Assembly: GCA_003116995.1 (NCBI GenBank)
Contig: BDSL01000002.1
Span: 1,696,001 to 1,760,000 of the forward strand
Source of the DNA: Yamagishiella unicocca
Lineage: Eukaryota > Chlorophyta > Chlorophyceae > Chlamydomonadales > Volvocaceae
Direction of reading: 5' to 3'
Length of the DNA: 64,000 nt
How positions within the stretch are numbered: the first letter of the stretch is position 1; every line of letters starts with the position of its first letter. Below, one piece after another: positions 46,950 through 57,098 of the stretch. Under the pieces are notes generated by a model. That model saw nothing but the letters and a program-made list of their open reading frames with translations, was not told the DNA's origin and did not search any database. Made by a program: the position numbers and the translations under genes.

Positions 46950-48305
46950 ATGCTGTTGAGCAGGACGACACTTGGCGTGCGGGCAGCCCCGCAACGTCGT
47001 AATGCTCCTGTCCCACATAAGCGGGCTGTCGTGGTTCGTGCGGAGGTGCTGGCAGGTGAGAGATTGCAGTTTGTAAGCAGCCAAGCATTGGTCGTAGGAG
47101 GGTTGTGCGCGGACGTCCGAGGAGTTCTTTGCTTTCGCGATTTCGTGTCGTAGCACTTCTTAGAGTTTACCGACTGGCTTGGAAAATGGTGACGAGGTTG
47201 TGCCTGGAATGTTCCGGCCATTTCGGCGACAGGCGTGGCGGTGACTGCTGCAGCTCCCGCTATTACGCTAACGCCTGAAGCTCTCGAGCAGCTCAGGAAG
47301 CTGCGTGCTGAGCACAAAGATCAGGAGAGCATGCTCCTACGTGTGGGCGTGAAGCAAGGTGCGCGCCATGACATCTCGGTGCCAAGAGTGTGCGCTGGTT
47401 CCGCAAATGTTGGCATATGCAAGCAATGGAGATAACAGTAATTACGGAGGTGGTTATTCCGGCGTGGGGTGAAACGCATCCAACTACCTGAACTGTCTTG
47501 CCACACAGTGCTAATCGTAACTGGGTCCTGGATATGGTCACGAACGTTATCCCACGCGACAGCAGCGCAGCGCTTATAGAAGGACAGTGTGACTCACATA
47601 GTGCGTATGGGACCCCGGACCCGGGCTGCGGTGTTGGGCAATGGCATACACGAAAAATTCCATGAGGTCGAATATGGCAGCTAGTGTTGGGTTTGCAGCT
47701 ATTTCTGTCTTGAAGGGGGTCTCCATGGAGCACATGCTTGATACCTGGTGACATGCTGGGTCACACGAACCGCAGATTGGGATGCATCAGACTGAAAAAT
47801 GGTCTATAACCGGTGGTACATTCGACATGCATACGGTGTGTCAGCAGAACCTCCCGGATGCCGATCCACGGACAATTGGGTCACTAACTTACTTCAGCTG
47901 GCCAATGTCGTTGCTTTTGGACCCACCGTGCAAAAACCCAAACTCACTTATCGACTTCGCTTCGGCATGGCCTTACCCGTGGTCAGGATTGGCATGGCCT
48001 TACCAGTGGTCAGGTAACGTTGCCTGACGTCAGTATTCTCTGTGCCCTGTTTCGATCTAATTCCCCCAGGCGGGTGCTCGGGAATGTCGTACCTGATGGA
48101 CTTCGAGTCGCAGGACAAGATTTCGGGAGATGACCACGTGATGTCGTACGAAGATGGCTTTCGGTTGGTTGTTGACCCCAAGAGCCTGCTGTACCTCTTC
48201 GGTATGCGCCTTGGCCATAGCTCCGCCCTTATTGGCGGCGGATTCCAGTTCCATAACCCCAACGCCACGGACTCGTGCGGCTGTGGCAAATCGTTCGGTG
48301 TGTAA
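46950..48305 (+). CDS. SUFA1: Chloroplast A-type Fe-S cluster carrier SufA
   Basis: SufA/IscA proteins receive Fe-S clusters from the SUF scaffold and pass them to target proteins in the plastid stroma. Three exons fit in phase: 46950..47055, 47233..47358 and 48070..48305, giving 155 residues. The first ~40 residues are basic and rich in Arg, Val and Ala with almost no acidic residues ([18 protein letters not shown]), a typical transit peptide. The mature part has [59 protein letters not shown] and the end CGCGKSFGV. The three cysteines that hold the cluster (one in GGCSG, two in CGCG) are all present. It starts only 168 bp after the TMEM45-like gene. TGTAA occurs at 48465 and 48883 downstream. 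Confidence 0.95.
47964..48014. repeat. 24-bp direct repeat in SufA intron 2
   Basis: Two copies of GGCATGGCCTTACC followed by GTGGTCAGG (with one mismatch) lie at 47964-47987 and 47991-48014, 27 bp start to start. The second ends about 55 bp before the acceptor of exon 3. Confidence 0.85.
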
Positions 48306-49978
48306 GCCATCCATGATCAGCTCGATCGGTCAGCTGGGCAGCCCCAGGGTTCAGCTGTGCTCGCGAACGGTGCATGGAGGCGCGCTATGCGACGAATCAT
48401 CATGTCTGCAGCGCAATGATCATTTTAATGTCAGGCATGTCATACACAGCGAAGGATGGTGTGTTGTAAAGTAGGCAGAACGAGTGGTCGGCGCCGCGGT
48501 ATACCGGTGTATCGCTTTGCGGCGTTGGCGCCCCGGGCGTCATGTCGCTGTACTTTTCTACAGTCGGTTGGTTTGTGGAGCGTTGCATTAGCGTGAGAGT
48601 TGAGAGATGCTGGGCACCTGGACGGGAGCCTCCCAACGTCTCCAAGGATTGGCCAAGTGCTCATGAACGAAACCTACTGGCAGGATGCGGCCAACACAAA
48701 GTTTGTGTCGAGGTGGTTGGCTGGGTGTAACCCACATGGCCTGCCTTACGTGGTGGCGTTGCCGGAGGACACCGTGCCAGAGCGGCGTCGGTTGCCGCAC
48801 CCTCCTGGCATACGGATATACGGTTAGGGGATCACCCCCCGTCTGAAGCGGTGTCCGCGGTGTGCACACGAGGCGAGGAGCGTGTAAACCATTTGTTTGC
48901 CTCGCTGCTACTTCCAATAGCTACCTGTTGGCCGGCCGGCAGCTATCTTGCCAATTACCACACATCACATAGTTCCGTGCGAACTGGGCTACCGGCAAGC
49001 GGTGTGGCTGCGAGTAGGGTCACATCGAAAACTTGGTTCAGACCCGATCTAGGCAGCGTCCATCGGTGCGGGCCGGCCATCCTCGCTGTGCAGCAATCGC
49101 TCAGCCGCCGCCGGCAGCCGCTACACAATGGCTGAGGCCATATCTGGTACCGTCCATGTCAGCTACTAGGGTACACTCTGGCAATCCAATGACACTCTGG
49201 CATTGCAATACAAAATGTTAGCAAGCTGATCTGTCGAGACGAGCTTCGGCCTCATCATACACCCCGGATTTCGCAGTGAATATACATCGGTTTGTTACAT
49301 GGCTAGCTAACCGAACGCGAGGGCTCACCGGCGTTGGATAAGCCACCCCTTCTCTCCCGGCGCAATACCTGATCATCGGCACGCCGGAAGCGTGTTACGG
49401 CCTACTGGTACGGCGATTGTACAACTAGAAGCACCTGCCGTAGCGCAATTGCATCAGTCTACCTAGCTGCCGAATGGAGCAGCCGGTAAGAAAGCGGGTC
49501 GCTTAGGGCTCGCGATGGCCCACGGCCGTCTTCGCCCTTGCGGGAAGCAACCCCAAGGTCGGGCCCTCCCTCGACCCAAAACCGCATACAAAACGGGCAG
49601 CAGCCCAGCAAGCGCCGCGCCCCAGCGTCGCACGGCGACCGTGCCGTGGGACCAGCCACTGGCGCCACCAGGCCTGGCACCATCGCACCATCCAGGTACC
49701 GACGCCCGCCTCCTAGACCGCGCGAACACGAACACGCAACTGCTCCCCACCACACCCAGCCCCCAGCCCTGCTGACGGCACCGCCCCAGCGCGCCTCAGC
49801 CCAGACCCACGCACCTGCGGTCGAACAACCCCCGCGCCGCCCCTGCCGTTCCCTTCCACGCTCCAGCAGCACCAGCAGCACCCACTGACGTCGCAAAGCA
49901 TGGAGACAGCACGCCCACACCCACCTACCCACCCATCCCAAAAGTCCCAGGCGCCACCCCTGGACACCGCTGAGGCAC
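48306..49978. other. Convergent 3' interval, SufA and ClpR-type gene
   Basis: No exon was recognised in nearly 1.7 kb. TGTAA on the plus strand at 48465-48469 and 48883-48887 could end SufA. TTACA at 49297-49301 gives a minus-strand signal for the ClpR-type gene, with a long 3' UTR. Open frames at 49459-50301 in other frames overlap the last ClpR exon and are shadows. Confidence 0.5.
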
Positions 49979-52900
49979 TCAGTCGCAGGTGACCTTGACG
50001 TAGGGCCCGGGTGTGAGGTTGTCCACGAGCCCCGCCTCCCGGAACTGGCGCACCATCGCGGGGGGCACCGTGTAGTCGTCCTTGCCGCGGATGATCTCGT
50101 CGATGATGCCCTCCATCTGAGATGCGGGGGGTCCGGGGTCGGCGGCAACGGCGATCTATTATGGAAGTGGCGCCGCGGCTTTCGGGTGCGGCTTTCGGGT
50201 GCGGCTTTCGGGTGCGGACGCGGCCTGGCTGGGTTGGTGTAGGGGCTGACCCTGGGCGGGTGTCCGCGCGCACATACCACACGGCAGCGAGCGTTCCTCA
50301 CACGAATTCCACGCTGCCTGCGGGGCTTGCCCAGAGGTACGGTCCCCGCGACGGCTGCCGCACAGCGCTATGCAGTGCAGAGCGGTGCAGTACAAAGCAA
50401 CGCAGTCCGCTGCGGTGGGTCCCGCCTGTGAGCACCCCGCTGAGCAGCCGGACACTTGAAACGCAACCGTTCGAGCCGCCGACCCCGTCCTCTCACTGCC
50501 CGCCAGGCTCCCAGGTGCCCATACCCGCCCTCACCGGGGCCATGTGCATGTGGATTAACCCTCATAACTCTCTGTCCAAGCCACACCCGGAATGACACTC
50601 GCACGCAGGCCTTCTGATCCTGACGCACATCCAGATCCTGGTATAGATCCTGATCCCGGGCGAACCCTGCCCACCGCCGAGTACTTGTCAGTGAGCCGGA
50701 GCCGCCCGGTAGCAACCCGGCCGCATGGCACGGTGGCGGCAGCTCGCACACGACATGTACGCCGTGTGATTCCTCGCCCGCCCCGGACTCAGACTGCCGA
50801 CAATCGCCGCGCCCCCACCCACACCCGCTGCCTCCGCCCCCTCCCTCCCCTGCATGCTCCTCGCTCCCCCTCCCCTCCCCAGCCCCACCTTGGCCTGCTC
50901 GGGCGTCATGAAGTAGTCGCGGCAGGTCGCCAGCTCGATTGCGTCCTGGTCCATGCCCGTGAACTTCATGTAGTAGCGGCTGAAGATCTGGAGGACAGGG
51001 TGGCGAACAAGGGCAGACAAGAAGGCACCGGACACGTCGAGCGGGAGGAGCAGCAGCAACAACGAGAGTCCTCTACCTTCCCTGCCGACCGTTTCCCCTA
51101 CCTGGTAGATGGCGTTCAGCTCCTCCACCGTCTTCTTGATCTGGTAGATGTCGCCCTGAGAGCCGCCTGAAGCCAGATGGGACGAGGGGTGCGAGGGGCA
51201 GGTGCGCCCGGGGTGTGTACGTGCGCCGGGGTGTGTACGTGCGCCGGGGTGTGTACGTGCGCCGGGGTGTGTATGTGCGCTCGTGGTGTGTATGAGCGCC
51301 CGGGGTGTGATGCTCACGCTGCGAGCTTCCGGCATCGATGCTGGGCCAGCCCCCTGACATCGATGCTGGGCCCACGGTGAGGCCTGACGTCGGTGCTGGG
51401 CCAACGCCGTGCACTGACATCGGTGCTGGGCCCGCGCCTCACATACGCCCCCGCCGCACAAACGCGAGGCAGACTATCTGGAACACTGTCAACCCCCGCC
51501 GCACGGGCCGAGGGCGTCCAGGTCGTCCTTCCTTCAGGCTGCAGCAGTCAAGCACTGGACAGTCCGCTGGGCCCAGCGGTGCAACCCTTCGACACCGCCC
51601 GCTCCGCCACCAGCACCCGCTGGCTGCTCCATGCCGTCACCACACCACACCGCAGCCGCCTCAGGGGCTTGCTAGGCGACGCGGGCTTAGGCTGGCTCCG
51701 AGCGCTGTCCGGTCCGGCTCGCCGACGGTCCTCTGCTCGGCTGCCCGACTGGCCGGCTCGGCCCGACTGGCCGGCTCGGCCCGACTGGCCGGCTCGGCCC
51801 GCTCCGAAGCACGACCGGCTGCGTCACCCGCGCCCGAGCCCGCGCCCGGCCAGTGCAACCCGCTGCTGCGCTCTCTCTCAAGACCCTGGCGGGGCATTGA
51901 CCCGGCTGCATGCTGCCTGGCTGCGTTGCCAGCCGGTCCAGTCAGGCCGCCGGCCCAGCAGCAGCCTAGCACGGATCACGGCGGGGGCACCCACATCGCC
52001 GCACTGCATGTGGCTCCGCTGCTAAGGAAGTCGCCGCCGCGGGCGCAGCCCGCGCTGCCATCGTTGCTGGTGCAGCAGCCGGGAGCAGAGCCGGTGCAGC
52101 AGGCCAGAAGCTGCTCCCGCCCCTTCCTGCCGCAGTCGCCGCCGCCGCCGATCCGCGTGCTTGTACGGTGTTATCGCAGTGCTGCTGCTCATACGCCCTC
52201 ATCACGCTGCCCGTGCTCTCGTTACCCGTAACAATGTTACGGTCGGCCGGGGGATGTAGCAACAGGGCAACACCGTCCGCAACCCGCCATCGAGAGGGTC
52301 CATCACCTTTCCCCCGTAAAGTACCTCCCACCGCCCCTGGCCCCGCCCAGCCAGTCCCCCTCACCCATGGGCTGCGTCATCATGAGCCGCGTGTTCTTCA
52401 TGGCATAGCGCTTGCCCTTTGTCCCGGACGCCTGCATGCCGGAGCACCCACAGGGGCCCGACAAGAATGCGTTTATAGGGTGCGGTTTCGGAGCCGACGC
52501 CGCGTGAGCCTTACGCACGACGCCACCGCGCTCGGACCACTTTTCAATGTGATGGGTACGAAAAGAGGGCGGTCAGCGCTCCGGGCAGGGGTTGCACGAG
52601 TTCCGCGGGAGGAGAGACGCATTGCTCAGGATGTCGCCGTCAACCCACCAGTAGCAAGCTGGTGTAACTGTAGCACGCGCCAAGAGCCACTGTCTGTACA
52701 TCGGGCTTAATGGACTGGATCGCGTCCACCACGCCGAGGACCGAGTACGGCTGGCCGCCTGCGGGTGGATGTATTTGGGAGGGTTAGGAGGGTAGGGGGC
52801 GGTGGAGTGAGCGTGTGCGCACTCCGGCAGCACACGCTGGCAAACGACGGCCGCGCGGCAGCACCTGGCGAGTTGATGTAAAGCCGAATGTCCTCGGTCT

Positions 52901-53514
52901 CGTCCACCGCTTCCAGTGCAAGCAGCGCGCCAACGATTTGGGTGGCCATCTGCAAAATGACAGTTGTCCAGATGCACGTTAGGTGATATATGTCCAGGTA
53001 CGTATTGGGGCAGTTACCGGGCAGCGTTCAAGCTTGCCTTGTCGTTGATGTAGCCGCCAACGAAAATGATGCGGTTCGTCAGCAAGTACCGGTACAGGTC
53101 CATTTGGATCTGTTGAATGGCAGGATGCATTTGCATCAGATCAGCAAACAATCCTTTGAAAGGGTAATGATACGCCAAAGACAACACCTACCGCGTCGTC
53201 TCCGTTCCCAATCTGGATATCGGGCGTCACGACAGGGCTGCGCCTAATACCGCGAACCTCGACGCTGCGGCGAGTCGATCTGGGTGCAAAGAAACATACG
53301 GCATGTATGAGATTTGGCGAACGGCGAGACCATGAACCGTAAGGCTCAAACTTCGCTGTTGCTCCCCGCACCTCGTTGACGGCCCCACACTAGTTAATGC
53401 ATGCTGTTGGTTGCGTGCCTGACGGATCGGGGTGGAGACCAAGGGCAAAGCGCTGCTCATGCACCGCTCCGACGGCACGCTGAGCACCCGTCCATGTTGG
53501 AGCAAGCTGGCCAT
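49979..53514 (-). CDS. Plastid ClpP-family subunit of ClpR type (incomplete catalytic triad)
   Basis: Nine exons join in phase: 53514..53372, 53279..53192, 53109..53038, 52949..52865, 52758..52649, 52431..52365, 51166..51102, 50987..50889 and 50116..49979, giving 288 residues. An N-terminal Arg/Ser-rich leader suggests plastid import. The fold follows ClpP: LYRYLLTNRIIFVGGYIND, IRLYINSPGG (substrate-binding Gly loop), VVDAIQSIKPDVQTVALG, SLLLASGTKGKRYAM, QPMGGSQGDIYQI and CRDYFMTPEQAKMEGIIDEI. The position of catalytic Ser is kept (GACYSYTS) and the Asp (RDYF) too, but the His motif (usually IHQP) reads MTQP, so His is Thr. This predicts an inactive ClpR-type ring subunit of the chloroplast Clp protease. 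The short C-terminal extension (DYTVPPAMVRQF) is unusual. Intron 3 uses a GC donor (AAG then GCAAGC). The exact paralog cannot be named. Confidence 0.88.
50178..50216. repeat. Three-copy 13-bp repeat
   Basis: GCTTTCGGGTGCG repeats three times in intron 8 of the ClpR-type gene, shortly upstream of the last exon. Confidence 0.85.
51202..51800. repeat. Cluster of three minisatellites in one intron
   Basis: Intron 6 of the ClpR-type gene (1,198 bp) holds three unrelated tandem arrays. About 51202-51292 has an 18-bp unit, GTGCGCCGGGGTGTGTAC, in about five copies. About 51333-51435 has a 27-39 bp unit built on CTGACATCGATGCTGGGCC in four diverged copies. About 51741-51800 has an 18-bp unit, GCCCGACTGGCCGGCTCG, in three copies. 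A short inverted repeat, CGTAACAATGTTACG, lies further along at about 52225. Confidence 0.85.
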
Positions 53515-54009
53515 ACGTCCTGATTACGGTAGATGCTTTGATGACAAATGTATAGACCGCAAGCAGCAAGGTAGGGTGTCTACTTTGTGGGCGCTATAGG
53601 AAGTAAAGCAAACAGTGGCCGATGTCGCAGCAGCGTGTATCGTGTCGATGTGGTAGCGATATTGGTTATATGTGTAATGCAATCGCGCTTGCATACCGCG
53701 GGGTTGGCATGGATTCACGGAAAAGACCCATTGGGACGCCAGGCCACAAACTTTTGATGTGCAGCATAAATCGAGAAAGGGATACCTTCTCATACTTGAT
53801 GTATAAACACAAACCTAACATACTTGGCCCTAGAAGAGTGGCGACCACGAAGCGAACATTTGATCAGACGACACTGATGTTTGGTGGCAACTGAAACACG
53901 GCCCATTCACACGGTCTTAGTCATCCATATGAGGCGGATACGTCGGTAAAAGTCGTTTTAAGGGTGCCTCCCGTGGCTGCTGTTGTCGTCGGGCAAGGCC
54001 TGGTTGGAG
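53515..54009. promoter_or_regulatory. Shared 5' interval, ClpR-type (-) and ZIP (+)
   Basis: This 495-bp AT-rich interval separates two divergent start codons and should hold both promoters. No metal-response or heat-shock element can be claimed with confidence. Confidence 0.5.
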
Positions 54010-57000
54010 ATGGGGCGCCGAGGTTACACCGAGGAGGCCTCTGAGAGATTCTGGTTTGATATCCTTTCAGCCATAGTACTCTTTCTGACGGCAATTGGTG
54101 GTGGGTCGTCCGCAACGGCCCGCAGTGACCCGCAATTTGCCCCCATTCTGACGTCGTAGCTCACTGGCGCTTCCCGTAGGTGCATGGCTGCCCAAATACT
54201 TGTGTTCGCATGGAACCCATGTCAGCAGCTCGCAAAGCCTTGCCTTCCACCTGGGCAACATGCTTTCAGCGGGAGGTAAGCAGCTGTAGTTGCGAGCAAG
54301 CCGATGCAACGGTCTGCATTTTCGACGCCAGCTAATAGGGTTGCTAAGTCCCCCGGCGATCGGCTGGGAAGAAGTCATAGATGGGTGAGGCGCTGGCCAG
54401 GCCCTTGGAAGTTCGCCGTGGAGTTCGGCCTGCGGTCAAATTTGATGTCAGCAAAGTCAGACCTGGACGCGATTTGGGGGGTGACGAGAAGACCCGGGCG
54501 CGATTTGGGGGGGCGCGATTTGGGGGGGGGGGCTGCATTAGCACAGTCACGCATGGTCGAGTAGGCGTACAGGCGAGGGCTGCAGTGGCCAATAGACGCT
54601 GTGGGCGTTGCTAACGGTACAGACCCGGCCAACAGGTCCCCCAGAGCACGCCCACATTGGGGCCCTCCACCTCCCACATGCTATGTGCATACACATGCCT
54701 TATTCATAGACGCAAGCTCGGCTGTCACGCCAGGGCGGCAGTACCGTACTCTGGGCCTTCACAGCGGTTGCACGGCTGCCTGCGGCGCCTGCTAGCGGCA
54801 GCTACCCGTCCGACCCTGGCGCCCGACCCCCTCCCTTCCCCGACCTCGCCCCCCTCCAACCCTCAGTCATGCTGTCCGCGGGTTTCTGCCACCTGCTGGC
54901 GGACGCCCACCGCTACCTGTTGTTTCTGGGCCGCTTCCCCGTGTCCAACTTCCTAGCTGCCACCGGGTACATCATCACGCTGCTAGCAGACCAGGTAAGC
55001 CGGCCACCGCCCGTGGCTTTGCGGCGGGGTATGAGCCGCCCCGTACGACAGCCGCCCTGAACCGCCCCGCCTGGCAGCGAAGTAGCTGGTGCGGCGCCTG
55101 GCCCTCCCGAGCCACCATACACGCTGTCACGGGGGACAGCCGGAGGTTCCGCCTCAGCTGCATCCGCCCGACCCGTACCTACCGCCGCTGCCGACGTCAG
55201 GAACAATCCGTATAGGCTGCCCATCGCTGAACCTGCCGCCACCGCTCCTTACCCCAGAACCGCCGGGCGGCCGAACGCGTGCCGTCTGACTGGGAAATTT
55301 GTGTGTACGACCCGCGTACGTGCGCGCAGGTGGTTCAGTACGTAAGCGAACAGCAGGCGGCGCACGTGGCCAAGGCGGATAGCAGCGGCGGGGGCGCGTC
55401 CGCCGCGCTGCGCAACGGCGGGTACAACAAGGTGCCGTACAGCGGCACCGAGCTGACGTCAGCCTCCGAGGGCGTCCTCACCACGCCCGTGCACCGGGAG
55501 GCGGCCCTGCATGGCAAGGGGCACGACCTTGAGCTGGCGCCGTCGGCGTTCGCAGCCAACGGCGTCGCCGCCGATGGCGGCAGGACGACCGGCAGTGGCC
55601 CTCACGGTCGCGCGCACGGCCGCAGCAGCGACCACGGCGGCGATGAGGAGCAGCGCGCGCTGCTGCGCACTCAGAGCGCTGGGGGGGCTGCCGCCGCGGA
55701 CTGCCACTCGTCGGGCGTGGTGGTTCTGCTGGGCGGCCGCAAGCTGTCCTTCGCCACTGCGGTGCTGCTGGCCAGCGCGCTGTGCATCCACTCCATACTG
55801 GAGGGCATGGCGCTGGGCGCGCAGCAGAGCATGCGCAGCACGGAGGACATCATGGTGGCCATCGCGGCGCACAAGGGGCTGGCGGCGTACGCGCTGGGGG
55901 CCAGCATCGTGGAGAGCGGGGCGTCGTCGGACAGGTGGGGAGCGGGGGCTGCAACCCGAGGGGTCGAGAGGAACCCCGTGGGCTGGGGGCGGCTCCCGGA
56001 GGGTGGGGGGCGGCGCGATGTTGCGGCGGCTTGGGAAGGCCGTGGGGGCAGAGGGCACAGAGCCGGGGTCGTGTTTGGCGAGCAAGTGGAGTGCCCCGCC
56101 GCATGGCTGCAGCAGGAAGGAGCAGCCAGGACATGGAGGGTTGTGAGGGAAACCCGTGTACGCGTAAAAAACCGTTTGTGACAGACGTTTGGTGATGCAT
56201 GCCAGGGCATGGTCTTCTGGTGATGGTTGCGGAGGCGCGGGGGGCACCAGGGGTTTGGAAGCAGCCGAGGGCAGTCGTCTGGGGCAGTGGCGGGATGTCC
56301 GCATGGTGTGATGGGAGCCGCGGAGCGGGGAGGCAGCGCTCAGCCGAGGCGGGGCCCCATCTGACTGCCTCCCCTCGTTCCATAACCTTCAACTGCTCAA
56401 CTGGTGGCTCAGCTGCCCCGTCTCGACGTGCCGGCGGCAGCCAGAAGGAGTAAGCGTAGCAGGGCTTCTCTGCACGGGGTGTACACCGGGTTACAACGAG
56501 ATATACTCGCCATTTACTTCCTCCCCGCCCGAACCCGGCCGCCCCAACCCGGCCCAACCCGGCCGCCCCGACCCGCCGCACCCCGCCCCCAGGTTTTGGA
56601 CGGTCATCGCCTGCTTCTCGCTGGCCACCCCGATCGGCATTTTCGCCGGGTATGGCATGTCGTCATCCTCTTCCGGCAAGAGCGGCGCGGCGCTGTCGGC
56701 CCTGGCTTCCGGCACCTTCTTGTACGTCGCCTTCATGGAGGTGCGTGCGTGACGTGGGTTGGTGAGGGGGGGCGGCCGGCAGGTGCCGGTGGAGGACCCA
56801 AGCCCCCGAACCCGATGCACTCACCAGCTGGTGGCGTTGCTTGACCTGATCCCACGTTCAACCGTCTCTAGACGCCCAAGTTTCCAAAGGGCATCATGGA
56901 TGCCTCGCAACGGTGTGTACGGCGGCTATCGATAGTTACGGTGTACGGCGGCTGTTGACAGACACGGGGCGCCCACGTGCCGCCGCCGTCACGCAGGTGA

Positions 57001-57098
57001 TCCCCAAGGAGCTGGCTGACGGCAAGCACCGCTTAGCCAAGATGACGGCCTTCCTGGTGGGATACGGCCTCATGTCCCTGCTGGCGGTGTGGGCGTGA
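54010..57098 (+). CDS. ZIP-family (SLC39) metal transporter
   Basis: ZIP proteins carry Zn, Fe or Mn into the cytosol. Six exons fit in phase: 54010..54100, 54180..54275, 54867..54994, 55330..55934, 56593..56740 and 56997..57098, giving 389 residues. Membrane segments follow the ZIP order: FDILSAIVLFLTAIGG (TM1), AWLPKYL then LGNMLSAGVMLSAGFCHLLAD (TM2), NFLAATGYIITLLAD (TM3), and a long variable cytosolic loop with His/Gly/Asp-rich stretches (about residues 110-240), as typical of the metal-binding loop. Then come LLASALCIHSILEGMALG (TM4, HS..EG metal site), MVAIAAHKG (TM5, H..K site), WTVIACFSLATPIGIFAG (TM6), ASGTFLYVAFMEVIPKEL (TM7) and AFLVGYGLMSLLAVWA (TM8). All expected metal-site motifs are present. 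Substrate cannot be read from sequence. The start was found by extending exon phases back through two small exons. Confidence 0.92.
56138..56205 (-). repeat. Intron repeat family 1, copy E
   Basis: Read on the minus strand it has GCATGCATCACC, AACGTCTGTCACAAACGG and CACGGGTTTCCC. It is the most diverged copy and lies in intron 4 of the ZIP gene, antisense to it. Confidence 0.65.

Noticed and set aside
51338..52231. 297-codon plus-strand frame
   Set aside because: It runs through minisatellites in ClpR intron 6, with Ala/Arg/Pro repeats from the tandem units; no homology or splice signals.
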